Shown: positions 38,496 to 49,720 of the stretch, piece by piece
Position numbering within the stretch: position 1 is the stretch's first letter
How the letters are laid out: the number at the start of each line of letters is the position of its first letter
Assembly: GCA_039105265.1 (NCBI GenBank)
Contig: JAPFFF010000037.1
Location: 124,001-188,000 of the forward strand
DNA from: Tritrichomonas musculus
Taxonomy: Eukaryota > Parabasalia > Tritrichomonadida > Tritrichomonadidae
Direction: 5' to 3'
Length of the DNA stretch: 64,000 nucleotides
Made by a program: the position numbers and the translations under genes
Notes under the pieces: model-generated
What the model saw: the letters and a program-made list of their open reading frames with translations, nothing else
Told to the model about the DNA's origin: nothing
Database searches by the model: none

Positions 38496-41400
38496 ATGGA
38501 AGACCCAGAAATTGATTGGAATGAAATTCAAAAAGAGTATGATAATGAAATAGCTTCAAAAATTAGTAAGTTTACTGGTAACGAGTTTTCATCATATAAA
38601 TCAGATTTTCCTGATCATATCGATCTAAAAGAATCAATTCAAAAGCAATTCAATTCATTTATTGAACAATTTAAATCGTTTGTGCCTGCTTTTGAGCCTC
38701 ATTTTTACTCAGATAAAATTCAAAATGATTTCAATAGAGAAGTATCTTCAAAATTATTTTCTAATATTGTTGGCTTTTATCAAAAATTAATTGAGAGAAC
38801 TAAATGGAGAAACAAAAAAGTTATAAATCGACTCAATTCAGAATATTGTTACCCCAAATATACAAGCGAATTCGATATGTACTTGAAATCATCAACATCT
38901 TTGCTACAAACATGCAATGAAGCAATATTTAGTCTTCAAACACCTGAAACTGATGCAAGATACATTGAATTAGCGCTTCGATACGATTTATTAAAATATA
39001 ATGAAAATTTTGCAATTAATAATTTATACCAAACCTTTAAACATTTTCCATTAATTAGACGTCGTGAAATATTGACAATCGCATCAAATAGATTTATCGA
39101 AGATACAGAATATGAAATGAATGGGCATTTGCTTCCAAAGCTAATTAAAGATAAAAATTCATTAATTCCTGAATTAAAGCGATTATCCGATCATATGAAA
39201 ATTAAATTTGATATAGATTCACATGATGGCCAATTATTTTGCTATCTATGTGAAAAACTTTATATACAATGCTCATCAATGCCTTTTACAATAGAAAATA
39301 CAACAGATGATATTCCCTTAGTATCTGATCCTATATTACTTGATCGATTAAATTATGATTTTATCAACGAGATTACAGTTGACCCAGGAATTAAATCATC
39401 TTTCGATATACTCGTTTCTCCGTCTGATAAAAAGTTAACCAAACTGATGGAAAAGTTTGACAACAAAGCACTTAAAATTTTATCTACTGACAAAGTAACA
39501 GCTTTATTAAGATTGCAATTTTCACGAAACAAAACCTTATTCCAATCAATTATACAATCACTTCAAACCCTATCAGAACTGAGGGAAGAAATCTTGAATT
39601 TGAATCTCACAGAAGAACAGGAAAAAGAACGAGATAAAGAAAAAGACAAAGAAAAAGAAAAAGAACAAAATAAAAAGCCAGATCAAACACAAATAACCAT
39701 GCCAATCAGAAGTCCAGACCAAGTAGCAAATTCAGCCAACATGGCAGACCCAGATAGCAAATTACTTAGTGAAGAAGAACTTCAAAAATTGAACCAAAAG
39801 AAAGGTAGATCAATTAAAAAAAATCTAATTAAAAAAGATAAAAAGAAAGAACCAGAAGTTAAAAAAGAACTCAATTTCATTGAAATGCAATATTCAATTT
39901 TTAGGAAAGAAATTCTTGCAGCAGGCTCTATGATTAAATCAAGCACAACAGATATTCTTGACAATGAAAGTCTTCTAGAACTTCTTTTAGATTTATTTGA
40001 TCAATATTACAAATTAAAATTACTAGTTATTCATTCATTAATTGAGATTAACCGAAATTTACCACCTTTATACTTAATTGAAGACAATATCCCTTCCAAT
40101 TTCCGATTTGACGTTAAAAGCATTGCATTCAAATTTATAGAACTGAGACCAACATTACTCTGTGGAGTTCATAACTCATGCTTAACACCTCTTCGACTTT
40201 CTGTTGACATATTGGAAAAAATGTCAACATCAATTCGAACAATGATTAACTTCCAAATTTTTTCTCACAATTATTTTATGAATACAAACAGAGATATGTT
40301 TCCATTTTTCGAGTTTCCTGGCATCAAAACTCCTTATCAAGGTACAAAAGAAGAATTTCCATACTCATTTGGAGAATTTTTCTTTTGTTTGTCAAAAATT
40401 CCAGATTTTGTAGCGATATCTTTTAGAATTGCTAGTGAATTGTGTACTTCACTTTCAGTTAAAGCATTAAAATTTGAATCCTATTTTCTTTATGCAACAT
40501 GGGAACAACTATTAATTGAAATGACAAAACTTTTTAACCAATTTGAACCAGAATCATTTCAATTCAACATGAAAATGTCAAATTCTGTGTCTCAAATCAT
40601 GACATCTCGATATTTGAATGATCTTCATTTTATCCATGAACAAATAGAAAAACAAGATAAAGAGAAGCAACTTTCATATGCAATGAAAATTCGAGAATTG
40701 GCAAATTTGACCATTCTTTTACGAACTTATTTAATTCAAACCGATTCAATATTGCCGACATTCAAACGACAAGCAAATGAAATAGCAAAGAGTGATTATA
40801 ATAGTTTAATAGATTTGGCATATGGCGAATATGACTTTACTACAATTAATGAAGATTGGCAATCCGATGAGTTACTTAAGATTATTAGATCACAGAAAAA
40901 TTTTTATTTATCTCTTTTGATTGCCGTCAGATATAATAATTTTGCGGATGATTCAATTTTTGTTCATAAGTTTTTCGAACTTGATAATCATGGAAGTGGT
41001 TTCAATTCAAGACCTACAAAAGCAATGCTTCAACGTCAACAAATCCTTCGAAGTTTACCAAACATTCTATTTTACGAACCAAAACTCTTCAATCCTCAAA
41101 ACTATACTTCAATTTTCTGCGATGTTTCACATATAACGAAAGATGTTGTTTTTAATACCGAATTGATTGCAGGATACTACATGCCATTTTGTATTAAAAG
41201 TGAAATAGCGTTTATCTGCGGATATGAGCGAAACTTTTTGAAACATTATTCGAGTACTGACGTTTTTGAACTGGAAGCAACATATGAAGTTAATTCAATT
41301 TTGTCGAAAGATAACAAATTGAATTTATTTTACTCGCCAACTCATTATCAATGCTTATCAATTTCAAATAATTCTATTAGAGATTTACATCAGGTACTTC

Positions 41401-44400
41401 GTTTCGCAGCAATTCGTCTTCAAATGAATGAATGGATTCGCCATGATTCTCATGTAACCCAAACAAGGGCCAAAACAATTGAAAATATATATAGTGAAAA
41501 TCTTTTATTCACAAGTCCTTTCTTCTCCCGTATAAATATTGAGATTAACAGAAATCCACAAGCAAGAGAAATTGATTTTTCTGTTCAATATTTTGAAATT
41601 GAGAGAACAACCTACATTTGTAAGCAATTTTTGACAACTTTAAGTATTTATGAATCAACTATTTTACCAGAAGAAAAGCCAGCAACATTTATTACAACAA
41701 TCTCACAACCAGCTATATCTTATACACTTGATTCAATTAAGTCATACATATGTGATATAATATCGCCACCAAAAGGTCGACCTACCTTTATGACACCATC
41801 TTTATACGTACAAAAATGTATGGATCAATTTTGGTATCAATGCAACGATCAATTTAGATCTGATTTTTTAGCGGCTTTAAGCACTACTGAACAAAAAGTA
41901 GAAGATGCAATCATCGGGTTAAATGGAACACAAAGCGCATTTAACGCTTATTCTTATGCAATTGATTGGCTTCGGCTTTCATTTTTACGACTTGGCTATT
42001 TTCACTTGATTAATTTTCATGACCCATCAAAGGTGTCTTTTAAAAATGCGATAATGCAACTTAATAAAGAATCATTTTCAAAAGGCAAGTCATTATATGA
42101 ATCAAATGTTAATATTATATCAACAGCAAGAATCGGCGCTAGGCCAAAAGTTGGGACCATTGAAACAGCTATAGTGAAAGAAAAAACAACAGTTCTTCTT
42201 GAAATTATGGAAACTATGTTTTATAATGAAATGAAACGAATTATTATTGGACAACATAAAAAACAAATTGAATTAATTGATGAAGCTTTCTCTGCACCCA
42301 ATCAAATGCTGAAGCCAGACTGTTATGAAAAGGTAATGAAAATAAATTCTGTCCACACCAATTATTTACCTACAATTTCCAGCATTGAAGAACAATTTGG
42401 ACAAGAATTAGGTTATGCGCATACACGTTTTTGCCATTCCGTATATAGAATGATATCTTTAGCCTCAAAGAAATGTGAACTAGACCAAGAACAAATTAGC
42501 AATTCTAATGTTCCTGTAAGTTGTAAAAATATGCGTATAATTGATTTAAAAGATATTGAAGAAGAACTTAAAAGTATATCAGAAATGTTATATGGATTCC
42601 TTTCAGCAGGCAAAAAACAACTCTTAAAGACTTGGTCGGGATATCTATCTAACGTTCTTCGTGAGTATAGGAGTCATTCTGAATTACAAATTTTTCTGAA
42701 TATGTACATTACGTTATTCAAATCAAATTATAATGACACAATCAACTTCAAATTAGCAATGAGGGTTACAGATTTGCTTAATACGCTTGCATCTCTGAGA
42801 GATAAAGAAAGATATTGTAATCGTGAACAAATTAGGTTTGAAAGAAGGGTAACCAACGAAATAAGAGCTGAGTTTGATTTACTTCTTAGCGATTTGGCCG
42901 AAGAAATAAGGAAAGCCAAATATAAGTTTGTTGAGAAAAAGAATCATATTTTTAATCATGCATTTACAGCTATAGACAGATTCAAAGAGAATCCCGAATT
43001 CATTAATGATACAACAGCAAAAAATCCAAAATATTCATTGGAATTACTTAATGCTCCAATAGAAATTCGTGATCCTGATCGTAGAACCTTAATAAAAGTC
43101 CAAGTTCAACAACGAAAAATTAAACGTGAACAACGCAGGAAAATCAAGAAACTTCATGAAGAAAACAGGCGACTTGAAAGAGAAGCTAATCAGAATCAAG
43201 ATGAAGAAAATGAAAATACCATTAATGATGATAACAATGAAGATAGCTATAGTTCATCAAGCTTAAATTCCGAAAATGACGAATTTGATGATGATGGCAG
43301 AAAGTTAAGGAAGGAAAAGAACATTCAACTTGAGATGGAAAAAATTAGAGCAGAAATTGATGAATTACAAATAATCAGAAAGAAACTTCGAGTTTATAAT
43401 TCATTATCATCAATTGGATTTATTAATATTTATCAAAGAATGATTAACAAAGTTGCTGAAGAAAAGAAAGGTTACAGTGCTAAGCTTTTGCATAATCACC
43501 GACTTTTTGAAGAAGAAATGGTAAAAATAACTGATGAACTTCGTTGCGCTTACAACATGCTAACAAGCGTTGAAATTGATATCGAAACTTTGAAAAATGA
43601 TATTGAGATTGCAAAAGAGAAAAATGTAAAACTTATTCATTGGAGAGAAACAAATCTTCGAAAATCAGGAGAAATTCAAAAGGAACTCAAACTTTTAACT
43701 AGCCAAAATTCTGGTAATGTTAATGTTACACAACTTCTCAAAAAAATTTCAGAAAAACAAGATGAACTTGAGATGCTTGAATATGAAAATCAAAAACTCG
43801 ATGAAGATATTTATTATGAAGTTAGGGAACCAATGATGCAGTTAGATTTAATGAGACATGAGATAACTCGTCGTCGAGCTCAACAAGCCCAAGAAATTCA
43901 ACAACTTCAATATGAATTACAACAACAAATGGAACTTCAAGATAATCAAGATGAGCTTGAGCATACCGAGAATTCGCAAGTTCGCTTTACTTTACCAAAA
44001 TCACCAAGGACTATTCATTCTGAATCTTCTACATCAGCTCATAATCAATCTGATAATCAGCCTGATATTGAAGAAGAGGAAGAAGAAAATTACGATAATG
44101 AACAATCAGTTTCTCAATTGGCAAGCTCAAGGTCAATCTCACAAAGAGGATTATCAAAAATGCAAACTCTTCAAAAAGAAAATGAAATTCTTAGAGAAAA
44201 AAATGAATCTATTAGAAAACAAATCCAAGAACTCGAAGATCAACTAAAAACAGCTCCAAAAACATTACTTCCAGATACTACAGAATTAATGACATTTAGA
44301 CAGCCTACTCCTGCTTCAGCTAGACCAAGATCAACTAAGCAGTCAAAGAAGACAATTGTTAGACCTGGCATTGGCCGTGCATTTGTTGGAAGCGGCAGAC

Positions 44401-44420
44401 CACAAACATCAAGATTATAA
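38496..44420 (+). CDS. Giant coiled-coil protein (1974 aa), unknown
   Basis: The longest gene here. The first 1450 residues form a long helical, mixed-charge body without membrane segments. A Glu/Lys-rich linker lies at about 370-390 (EKERDKEKDKEKEKEQ). A continuous coiled coil follows, at about 1520-1900, with KKLRVYNSLSSIGFINIYQR in its first part, then a Ser/Gln-rich and Pro/Arg-rich tail ending GIGRAFVGSGRPQTSRL. No motor or enzymatic motif was found. Size and structure suggest a structural protein of the flagellar apparatus or cytoskeleton; this is inference. No internal stops or introns. Confidence 0.8.
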   Translation: MEDPEIDWNEIQKEYDNEIASKISKFTGNEFSSYKSDFPDHIDLKESIQKQFNSFIEQFKSFVPAFEPHFYSDKIQNDFNREVSSKLFSNIVGFYQKLIERTKWRNKKVINRLNSEYCYPKYTSEFDMYLKSSTSLLQTCNEAIFSLQTPETDARYIELALRYDLLKYNENFAINNLYQTFKHFPLIRRREILTIASNRFIEDTEYEMNGHLLPKLIKDKNSLIPELKRLSDHMKIKFDIDSHDGQLFCYLCEKLYIQCSSMPFTIENTTDDIPLVSDPILLDRLNYDFINEITVDPGIKSSFDILVSPSDKKLTKLMEKFDNKALKILSTDKVTALLRLQFSRNKTLFQSIIQSLQTLSELREEILNLNLTEEQEKERDKEKDKEKEKEQNKKPDQTQITMPIRSPDQVANSANMADPDSKLLSEEELQKLNQKKGRSIKKNLIKKDKKKEPEVKKELNFIEMQYSIFRKEILAAGSMIKSSTTDILDNESLLELLLDLFDQYYKLKLLVIHSLIEINRNLPPLYLIEDNIPSNFRFDVKSIAFKFIELRPTLLCGVHNSCLTPLRLSVDILEKMSTSIRTMINFQIFSHNYFMNTNRDMFPFFEFPGIKTPYQGTKEEFPYSFGEFFFCLSKIPDFVAISFRIASELCTSLSVKALKFESYFLYATWEQLLIEMTKLFNQFEPESFQFNMKMSNSVSQIMTSRYLNDLHFIHEQIEKQDKEKQLSYAMKIRELANLTILLRTYLIQTDSILPTFKRQANEIAKSDYNSLIDLAYGEYDFTTINEDWQSDELLKIIRSQKNFYLSLLIAVRYNNFADDSIFVHKFFELDNHGSGFNSRPTKAMLQRQQILRSLPNILFYEPKLFNPQNYTSIFCDVSHITKDVVFNTELIAGYYMPFCIKSEIAFICGYERNFLKHYSSTDVFELEATYEVNSILSKDNKLNLFYSPTHYQCLSISNNSIRDLHQVLRFAAIRLQMNEWIRHDSHVTQTRAKTIENIYSENLLFTSPFFSRINIEINRNPQAREIDFSVQYFEIERTTYICKQFLTTLSIYESTILPEEKPATFITTISQPAISYTLDSIKSYICDIISPPKGRPTFMTPSLYVQKCMDQFWYQCNDQFRSDFLAALSTTEQKVEDAIIGLNGTQSAFNAYSYAIDWLRLSFLRLGYFHLINFHDPSKVSFKNAIMQLNKESFSKGKSLYESNVNIISTARIGARPKVGTIETAIVKEKTTVLLEIMETMFYNEMKRIIIGQHKKQIELIDEAFSAPNQMLKPDCYEKVMKINSVHTNYLPTISSIEEQFGQELGYAHTRFCHSVYRMISLASKKCELDQEQISNSNVPVSCKNMRIIDLKDIEEELKSISEMLYGFLSAGKKQLLKTWSGYLSNVLREYRSHSELQIFLNMYITLFKSNYNDTINFKLAMRVTDLLNTLASLRDKERYCNREQIRFERRVTNEIRAEFDLLLSDLAEEIRKAKYKFVEKKNHIFNHAFTAIDRFKENPEFINDTTAKNPKYSLELLNAPIEIRDPDRRTLIKVQVQQRKIKREQRRKIKKLHEENRRLEREANQNQDEENENTINDDNNEDSYSSSSLNSENDEFDDDGRKLRKEKNIQLEMEKIRAEIDELQIIRKKLRVYNSLSSIGFINIYQRMINKVAEEKKGYSAKLLHNHRLFEEEMVKITDELRCAYNMLTSVEIDIETLKNDIEIAKEKNVKLIHWRETNLRKSGEIQKELKLLTSQNSGNVNVTQLLKKISEKQDELEMLEYENQKLDEDIYYEVREPMMQLDLMRHEITRRRAQQAQEIQQLQYELQQQMELQDNQDELEHTENSQVRFTLPKSPRTIHSESSTSAHNQSDNQPDIEEEEEENYDNEQSVSQLASSRSISQRGLSKMQTLQKENEILREKNESIRKQIQELEDQLKTAPKTLLPDTTELMTFRQPTPASARPRSTKQSKKTIVRPGIGRAFVGSGRPQTSRL

Positions 44421-44902
44421 ATTTATGTATTTTATTTAAATTTTATAAAAAATGTGTGAAAAGCTTTATTTTATGAAATATCTTTTTACCATAAATTTTG
44501 ATTTATTTTAGTTAATTATTTTTCAATAATTTACAAAATTAAAATACGTTAATTATCCGTTTTGCTTTTCATGATATTTAGTGTTTCACTATTAAAAACG
44601 CAATTTCAACGTGAAAAATATCTAATAATACAATCAATTAATTTGGCTTTCTTTGCTTTTAGGATTTTGAATACAATGAAATTTGAAAGATAGAATCTTT
44701 CGATCTCAAATTAATTGATTTTTTTGAGATACCATAGAAATAAATGCTTATCAAAAAAGTTTAATCCGTTTCAATACCTTTTTTTTTCTCAAAATTTTTC
44801 AGTTTCTTAAAAAATTGAATTATTATTCGGTTAATTCCTGATTTTTTGTAAACAAAAAGAAAAGCATATCAACTTTTTGTTATTTTTCATTTTTTGTAAA
44901 TA
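44421..44902. other. Spacer between two plus-strand genes
   Basis: No gene seen. TTTTTCATTTTTTGTAAATA directly precedes the ATG at 44903 and includes an initiator-like TCATTTTT; weak. Confidence 0.5.
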
Positions 44903-47900
44903 ATGATTGATCAATCTCTTTCCCGTTCAATAAATGAAAACGGGAATATGGGAATCAGACATCTCCTAATTCAAGGACGTTATTACAAAATTGATATTTT
45001 ATTTCCTTTATTCGATCAAATGGTCCAATTAATTAAATTACCAAGTTTTTTATCAACCTTTTTTACAATTTTCTTTTCTTTTCAAATGCTGATTTTCTCA
45101 TGCTGGCCAATTGGTGATTTCTGGGGTGATGACACTACTCCTCTTTCAATTATAACGCTTGTTTTTTGGTTTGTTCGAACGCCTCCTAAAAGAACATCAT
45201 TAATTGTTATTTTTGTTATACACGTTGCTTTATTTTTTGTTACATTTTTTTGGTTTTGCGGATTGGTTATTTTCTATTTACGAAACCTCCGATTTTTCAC
45301 TTGGGGACTGTACTTAACTCGATTTATACTTGAATGCTTATATCCTCTTTTAGTTTGCTCATGCTCATCTCTCGTTGGATCTTCAATTTATATGTTGATT
45401 GAAACATCAGAGTCTATTTATTGGGCTTTTATTATTATCAGCATTATATTTTTCGCTGGATATATTACAATTTATTCGGTTGGCAATGCAACAATCGGGA
45501 GATCGTCGTGTCTGGCAATATCATTTTCTTCATCTTTTACTCAGTTTATACCTACATGCTATATTAGTGTGAATTGCATTTTAAGTATACTCTCCTATAT
45601 ATTCTATGTTTTCCCGCTTTACACAACGCTAGTTTTCATTGTTGTTCATTTTGCTTTAATGCTAATTATTTATTTTGCAATTTATTATCAACTTCCATAT
45701 CATCATAAATACGGAAATATCCTATTTTCAACACTTACTTGCTCTCAAGCTTTATTTGATATAATAGCTTTCGTTTTATTCATTGTTCATAAGGAAATTT
45801 CATATGTATTTCTGATAGTATATTTGGCTATTTTTGTTGCTTTTTTTGTAATGAATTTCTTTCTCTTTAAGCGCAGGTATGATAAAATTGTTGCAGACTT
45901 GTATCTTAGTCCTGAAGAGACAAAAAATGATACCGAATTGTCTAATTACTATCAAGGACTTCGTCTTCATACGTCCGAAACTCTTGCAATTACATACCTT
46001 CATGTAGGTCTCACTCAAATGTGCCCACTTTTCTTAAATTGGTCACTTGTTAGATTTATATCACAAATATATTCAACAAATTATTCAATTTGTTCAGTAA
46101 TACAGATCCTTTCGTATTTCCCAACTGAATTTCGTCAAATGAATTCACTTTTTTCAGTTGCAACAACTCGAACAGATTTGAACTTTATTGATAGATTTCT
46201 TATTTACCAAGTTTATCGAATCAAGACACTAAGACAGTCGTCATCATCATCAGATGCAAATGAACGTCTTGTCAAGCTTCGAAGTTTAACAGAACAATGC
46301 ATGCCAAATGTTGTTGCTTTCTGGCGATGTCGAGAGCCCAGCATTTCATATTTTGAGAGTCTTGCGAAAGAAGAACATAGAGTTAAATCATTGTGGCTAG
46401 AAGCAATTCGTGACTATCCAAATTCCGCCAAATTATATGAAGAATATACAACATTTCTTATTGAATGCGTTACTGATTTTCATGAAGCTGTCCAGATGAA
46501 AATGAAAGCCGAAATGATTGAACAGGGAAAAAGCAATTTCGCTGTTGATAATTCATTTAGATCTCTAGTTTGGAGTATTCCTTCATATGTTAAGAAAGGA
46601 ATTCTTGATACAAAAGGAAATATCCTTGACTATTCACAAGCACCCCAAAATCAAATACGCGCTCAAACATCTTTTGACACTGAAATATCTACAATGATGA
46701 CTGATGTAGTTGAATCAGATTCAAATGGAAGTTATGAGCAAAAAATAGCTAAACAAATTCTACCTAAATCAGTATTAAGACTAGCTTGTGATGAAGCTTT
46801 AAAGAAGAGATCACACCATTCGATTGCAGCATTACCAATAATGGCCTTATTTACGCTTCTTTGCGGGTTTGCAATTTTCATTGCACTCTTTGTTTATATC
46901 AAACAAATGTTTATCGATCGAAGAGATTCAATTAATTACATTGGATATATGAGTCAAACTCGCTTTACCTTTTCGCTTTCAGATTTCTTACTTCTTATAA
47001 AATATATTATAGATACCAAACGATCGGAGGTCAGCAATTTTGATTATATCAATAAATTTGATAAAGTTGTTCTTGATTCAGAAATTATTCATAACTTTTC
47101 ACATGCATCATCAGAAGCACTTCAATTTTCATATCAATCACGAATGAATTTTGATAAGCTTTTATTTCAAATAGCAACATTATCATTACGATATATTAAT
47201 ATTTATCCATTAGCGCTCCAGATTATATCACGTGCAGTTAACCTAACTATTTGTCATAACGGTTCTCTTTTGACGACATTCCCACAAAATATGAAGAATC
47301 TTTATTCATTTTCATACTTTTTAATAGCGTCACTTGCAGCACGAGATGATGCATCAGGCTTTTATACTGATAATGATTTTTGCATGCTAGTTTTGGAAGA
47401 ATATAAATTAGCGACTAGTTGCGATTCTTTATTAAATGGCTTTATGAATTATGCCATTAATTCAGGTGAATCTTTAATGTCAACAATCAAAGTTTTAATG
47501 ATTTTATGCCCAATTTTACTTTTCCTTGTTAGTTTTATACCATACTTTGCATGCACTTTAATTTTTATTCATCATGTTGATAAAATGGCAAACGTTTTTG
47601 CAGCGACAGATCGAAAAATTAAAGAAGAAGCAATGGCACCAATCAGACAAGACATGCAACCTACAATTTATTCTATTTCAGATCCAACTTTGAAAGTTAC
47701 AGAAAATGTATGGTTTAATGTGGTGAATTTTATTTTCTCTTTAGTAATTGCACTATTATGCTTTGGAATGCTTTATTTTACACATTATACAAATGGAAAA
47801 ATAGACAAATTAAATGCATGGAATTACAATTCAGCAATGAGATTATCATCATCAGCTGATCTTCTCACTCAATGTTATCATGCAATCATGTTAAATCAAT

Positions 47901-49549
47901 CAAACAGTAGCTCTTTCTTTAATCAAAGCTATGCACTCATACAAGGCCATTCATCATTAACTGATTTGGATGAATCAAACAGTAATTTATTAAAAGGTTA
48001 TTCAGTTGCTCCTTCGATTTCTGGCTTTGATTCTAAACTTGATGATTTAAACTTTAAAGAAAGCTGTACACTTGATTCACCTGCAGAAGATTTTCATGAT
48101 TCATATCGTTGTGGAAGTGCTGATAAATTACTTGCAACTGTTAAAGATTTAGTTACACCTATTCTTAATACGCCTAATGTTTTTAACGGAGAAATAAAAC
48201 GATCAGAACCGCTCCATCTATTTCATATATTAAATAATCATTTATGGGAAAGATATCAGGAATCATCAATTCGAATTACCCAATTGGCATCATCAAATTA
48301 CGATCATCTGATTGAAATAATGATTCTCTTTCTATGTTTGGGAATGATCATGTCATTCCTAATTTTTGCAGCTGGCTTTTATCTTCAATCATCATTAAAA
48401 CAAACATATGCGGCAGCTCTCTCTGAATTGAAGCGAGTTCCACCACAATTAATTATATCAGATAAGAATTTGAGAAATATCCTTCTGAATCGAAATGAAG
48501 AAAAAAGCTCAACAACATCAATTTCTAGAAGTGTCCTTCACAATTCAGCAGATGCAATTTTATGCGTCTCATTCTCTGGCGTTGTTGAAATGGTTAATCC
48601 AGCAGTATCTTCAACATTGGGATTCACACCAGAACAAGTTCTTGGTCAACCAATCACATCTTTCTTCTCAGAGACGGATAGCAGCAAAATATCAATGCAA
48701 ATGGATGCTTTAACTGACCCTCAAAGTAATGCTGTTTATGAAGATCACATGCATTGTGTTACAGATAGCAGAACACTTATCCCAGTTTATTTAACAATGC
48801 TTGGAATGAGACGTGTTGAAGATTCGTCAATTCAATCTTATGTTTTCATTCTTCGAAATGAAAGTGAACTTCTCAAACAACAAAAATTCGTCGAAGAAGC
48901 TAAAGCCAAATCAGAAAATTTACTTTATCATATCCTTCCTCAATTTGTTGTCATGAAATTAAATAGTGGTGAAAGAGATATTTGTTTCACTGTTCCAAAT
49001 GCGACTATTATTTTTATTGATGTTGTTAAATTTAGTACAATCACAAAATCTTTAACACCACCTGAGATTATGAGAACATTATCTCATCTGTTTTTATCAT
49101 TTGATAAGTTATTACCAACTTACCCGTTGATAACAAAAATTAAATTAATTGGTGATATTTATATGGGAGCAGCTGGATTGTTTACTGAAGGTGCAAATCC
49201 TGAAGAACATGCAAATCAAACAATAAGATTTGCATTAAATTCTTTATCAGCAATTGATGACACAAATGTAAAACTTAACTCAAATATTCAGGTGAGAATT
49301 GGTGTTAATTCCGGTGGACCAATCATCGCTGGCGTACTTGGAACTGATAAACCTGTTTTCGATATTATTGGTGACCCAATCAATGTTGCTGCTAGATTAC
49401 AAACAACTGATATCCCTGGACAGATTCAAATTCCTCAGTCTACATACGACTTACTTGCCAAAGGCGAATATAATGTTGAACAAAGAGGCGAAGTATTCTT
49501 GAAGGGGAAAGGTCAAGTGATGACGTATTTAATTATGCCAGAAATTTAA
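44903..49549 (+). CDS. Multi-membrane adenylyl cyclase with PAS domain
   Basis: A 1548-residue protein. An N-terminal region with about ten hydrophobic segments (about 45-360) leads into a cytosolic stretch. Further membrane segments lie at about 640-665, 865-895, 930-955 and 1140-1165. A PAS domain follows at about 1210-1310 (ADAILCVSFSGVVEMVNPAV, GFTPEQVLGQPI), then a class III cyclase domain at about 1365-1545. The metal Asp residues are in FIDVVKFS and KLIGDIYM. The purine-specificity positions read Lys (KIKLIGD) and Asp (FDIIGD), the adenylyl rather than guanylyl pattern, and the transition-state Asn and Arg are in INVAARLQ. One catalytic domain implies a homodimer. It would make cAMP at a membrane, perhaps gated through PAS. 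Confidence 0.92.
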   Translation: MIDQSLSRSINENGNMGIRHLLIQGRYYKIDILFPLFDQMVQLIKLPSFLSTFFTIFFSFQMLIFSCWPIGDFWGDDTTPLSIITLVFWFVRTPPKRTSLIVIFVIHVALFFVTFFWFCGLVIFYLRNLRFFTWGLYLTRFILECLYPLLVCSCSSLVGSSIYMLIETSESIYWAFIIISIIFFAGYITIYSVGNATIGRSSCLAISFSSSFTQFIPTCYISVNCILSILSYIFYVFPLYTTLVFIVVHFALMLIIYFAIYYQLPYHHKYGNILFSTLTCSQALFDIIAFVLFIVHKEISYVFLIVYLAIFVAFFVMNFFLFKRRYDKIVADLYLSPEETKNDTELSNYYQGLRLHTSETLAITYLHVGLTQMCPLFLNWSLVRFISQIYSTNYSICSVIQILSYFPTEFRQMNSLFSVATTRTDLNFIDRFLIYQVYRIKTLRQSSSSSDANERLVKLRSLTEQCMPNVVAFWRCREPSISYFESLAKEEHRVKSLWLEAIRDYPNSAKLYEEYTTFLIECVTDFHEAVQMKMKAEMIEQGKSNFAVDNSFRSLVWSIPSYVKKGILDTKGNILDYSQAPQNQIRAQTSFDTEISTMMTDVVESDSNGSYEQKIAKQILPKSVLRLACDEALKKRSHHSIAALPIMALFTLLCGFAIFIALFVYIKQMFIDRRDSINYIGYMSQTRFTFSLSDFLLLIKYIIDTKRSEVSNFDYINKFDKVVLDSEIIHNFSHASSEALQFSYQSRMNFDKLLFQIATLSLRYINIYPLALQIISRAVNLTICHNGSLLTTFPQNMKNLYSFSYFLIASLAARDDASGFYTDNDFCMLVLEEYKLATSCDSLLNGFMNYAINSGESLMSTIKVLMILCPILLFLVSFIPYFACTLIFIHHVDKMANVFAATDRKIKEEAMAPIRQDMQPTIYSISDPTLKVTENVWFNVVNFIFSLVIALLCFGMLYFTHYTNGKIDKLNAWNYNSAMRLSSSADLLTQCYHAIMLNQSNSSSFFNQSYALIQGHSSLTDLDESNSNLLKGYSVAPSISGFDSKLDDLNFKESCTLDSPAEDFHDSYRCGSADKLLATVKDLVTPILNTPNVFNGEIKRSEPLHLFHILNNHLWERYQESSIRITQLASSNYDHLIEIMILFLCLGMIMSFLIFAAGFYLQSSLKQTYAAALSELKRVPPQLIISDKNLRNILLNRNEEKSSTTSISRSVLHNSADAILCVSFSGVVEMVNPAVSSTLGFTPEQVLGQPITSFFSETDSSKISMQMDALTDPQSNAVYEDHMHCVTDSRTLIPVYLTMLGMRRVEDSSIQSYVFILRNESELLKQQKFVEEAKAKSENLLYHILPQFVVMKLNSGERDICFTVPNATIIFIDVVKFSTITKSLTPPEIMRTLSHLFLSFDKLLPTYPLITKIKLIGDIYMGAAGLFTEGANPEEHANQTIRFALNSLSAIDDTNVKLNSNIQVRIGVNSGGPIIAGVLGTDKPVFDIIGDPINVAARLQTTDIPGQIQIPQSTYDLLAKGEYNVEQRGEVFLKGKGQVMTYLIMPEI

Positions 49550-49720
49550 GTTTTATTTTTCCGGTTTTTGTTTTGTTTTAAACTTGTTAATTTAGAAATA
49601 TTATTATCATTTTATTATGAAAAATTTATAAATTTTCTTTTAAAAAACATCATTTAAATAAATTTATGGAAATCATTCCATCATATATACATAAAGAATA
49701 TGAAAATTAAAAAATTCTAA

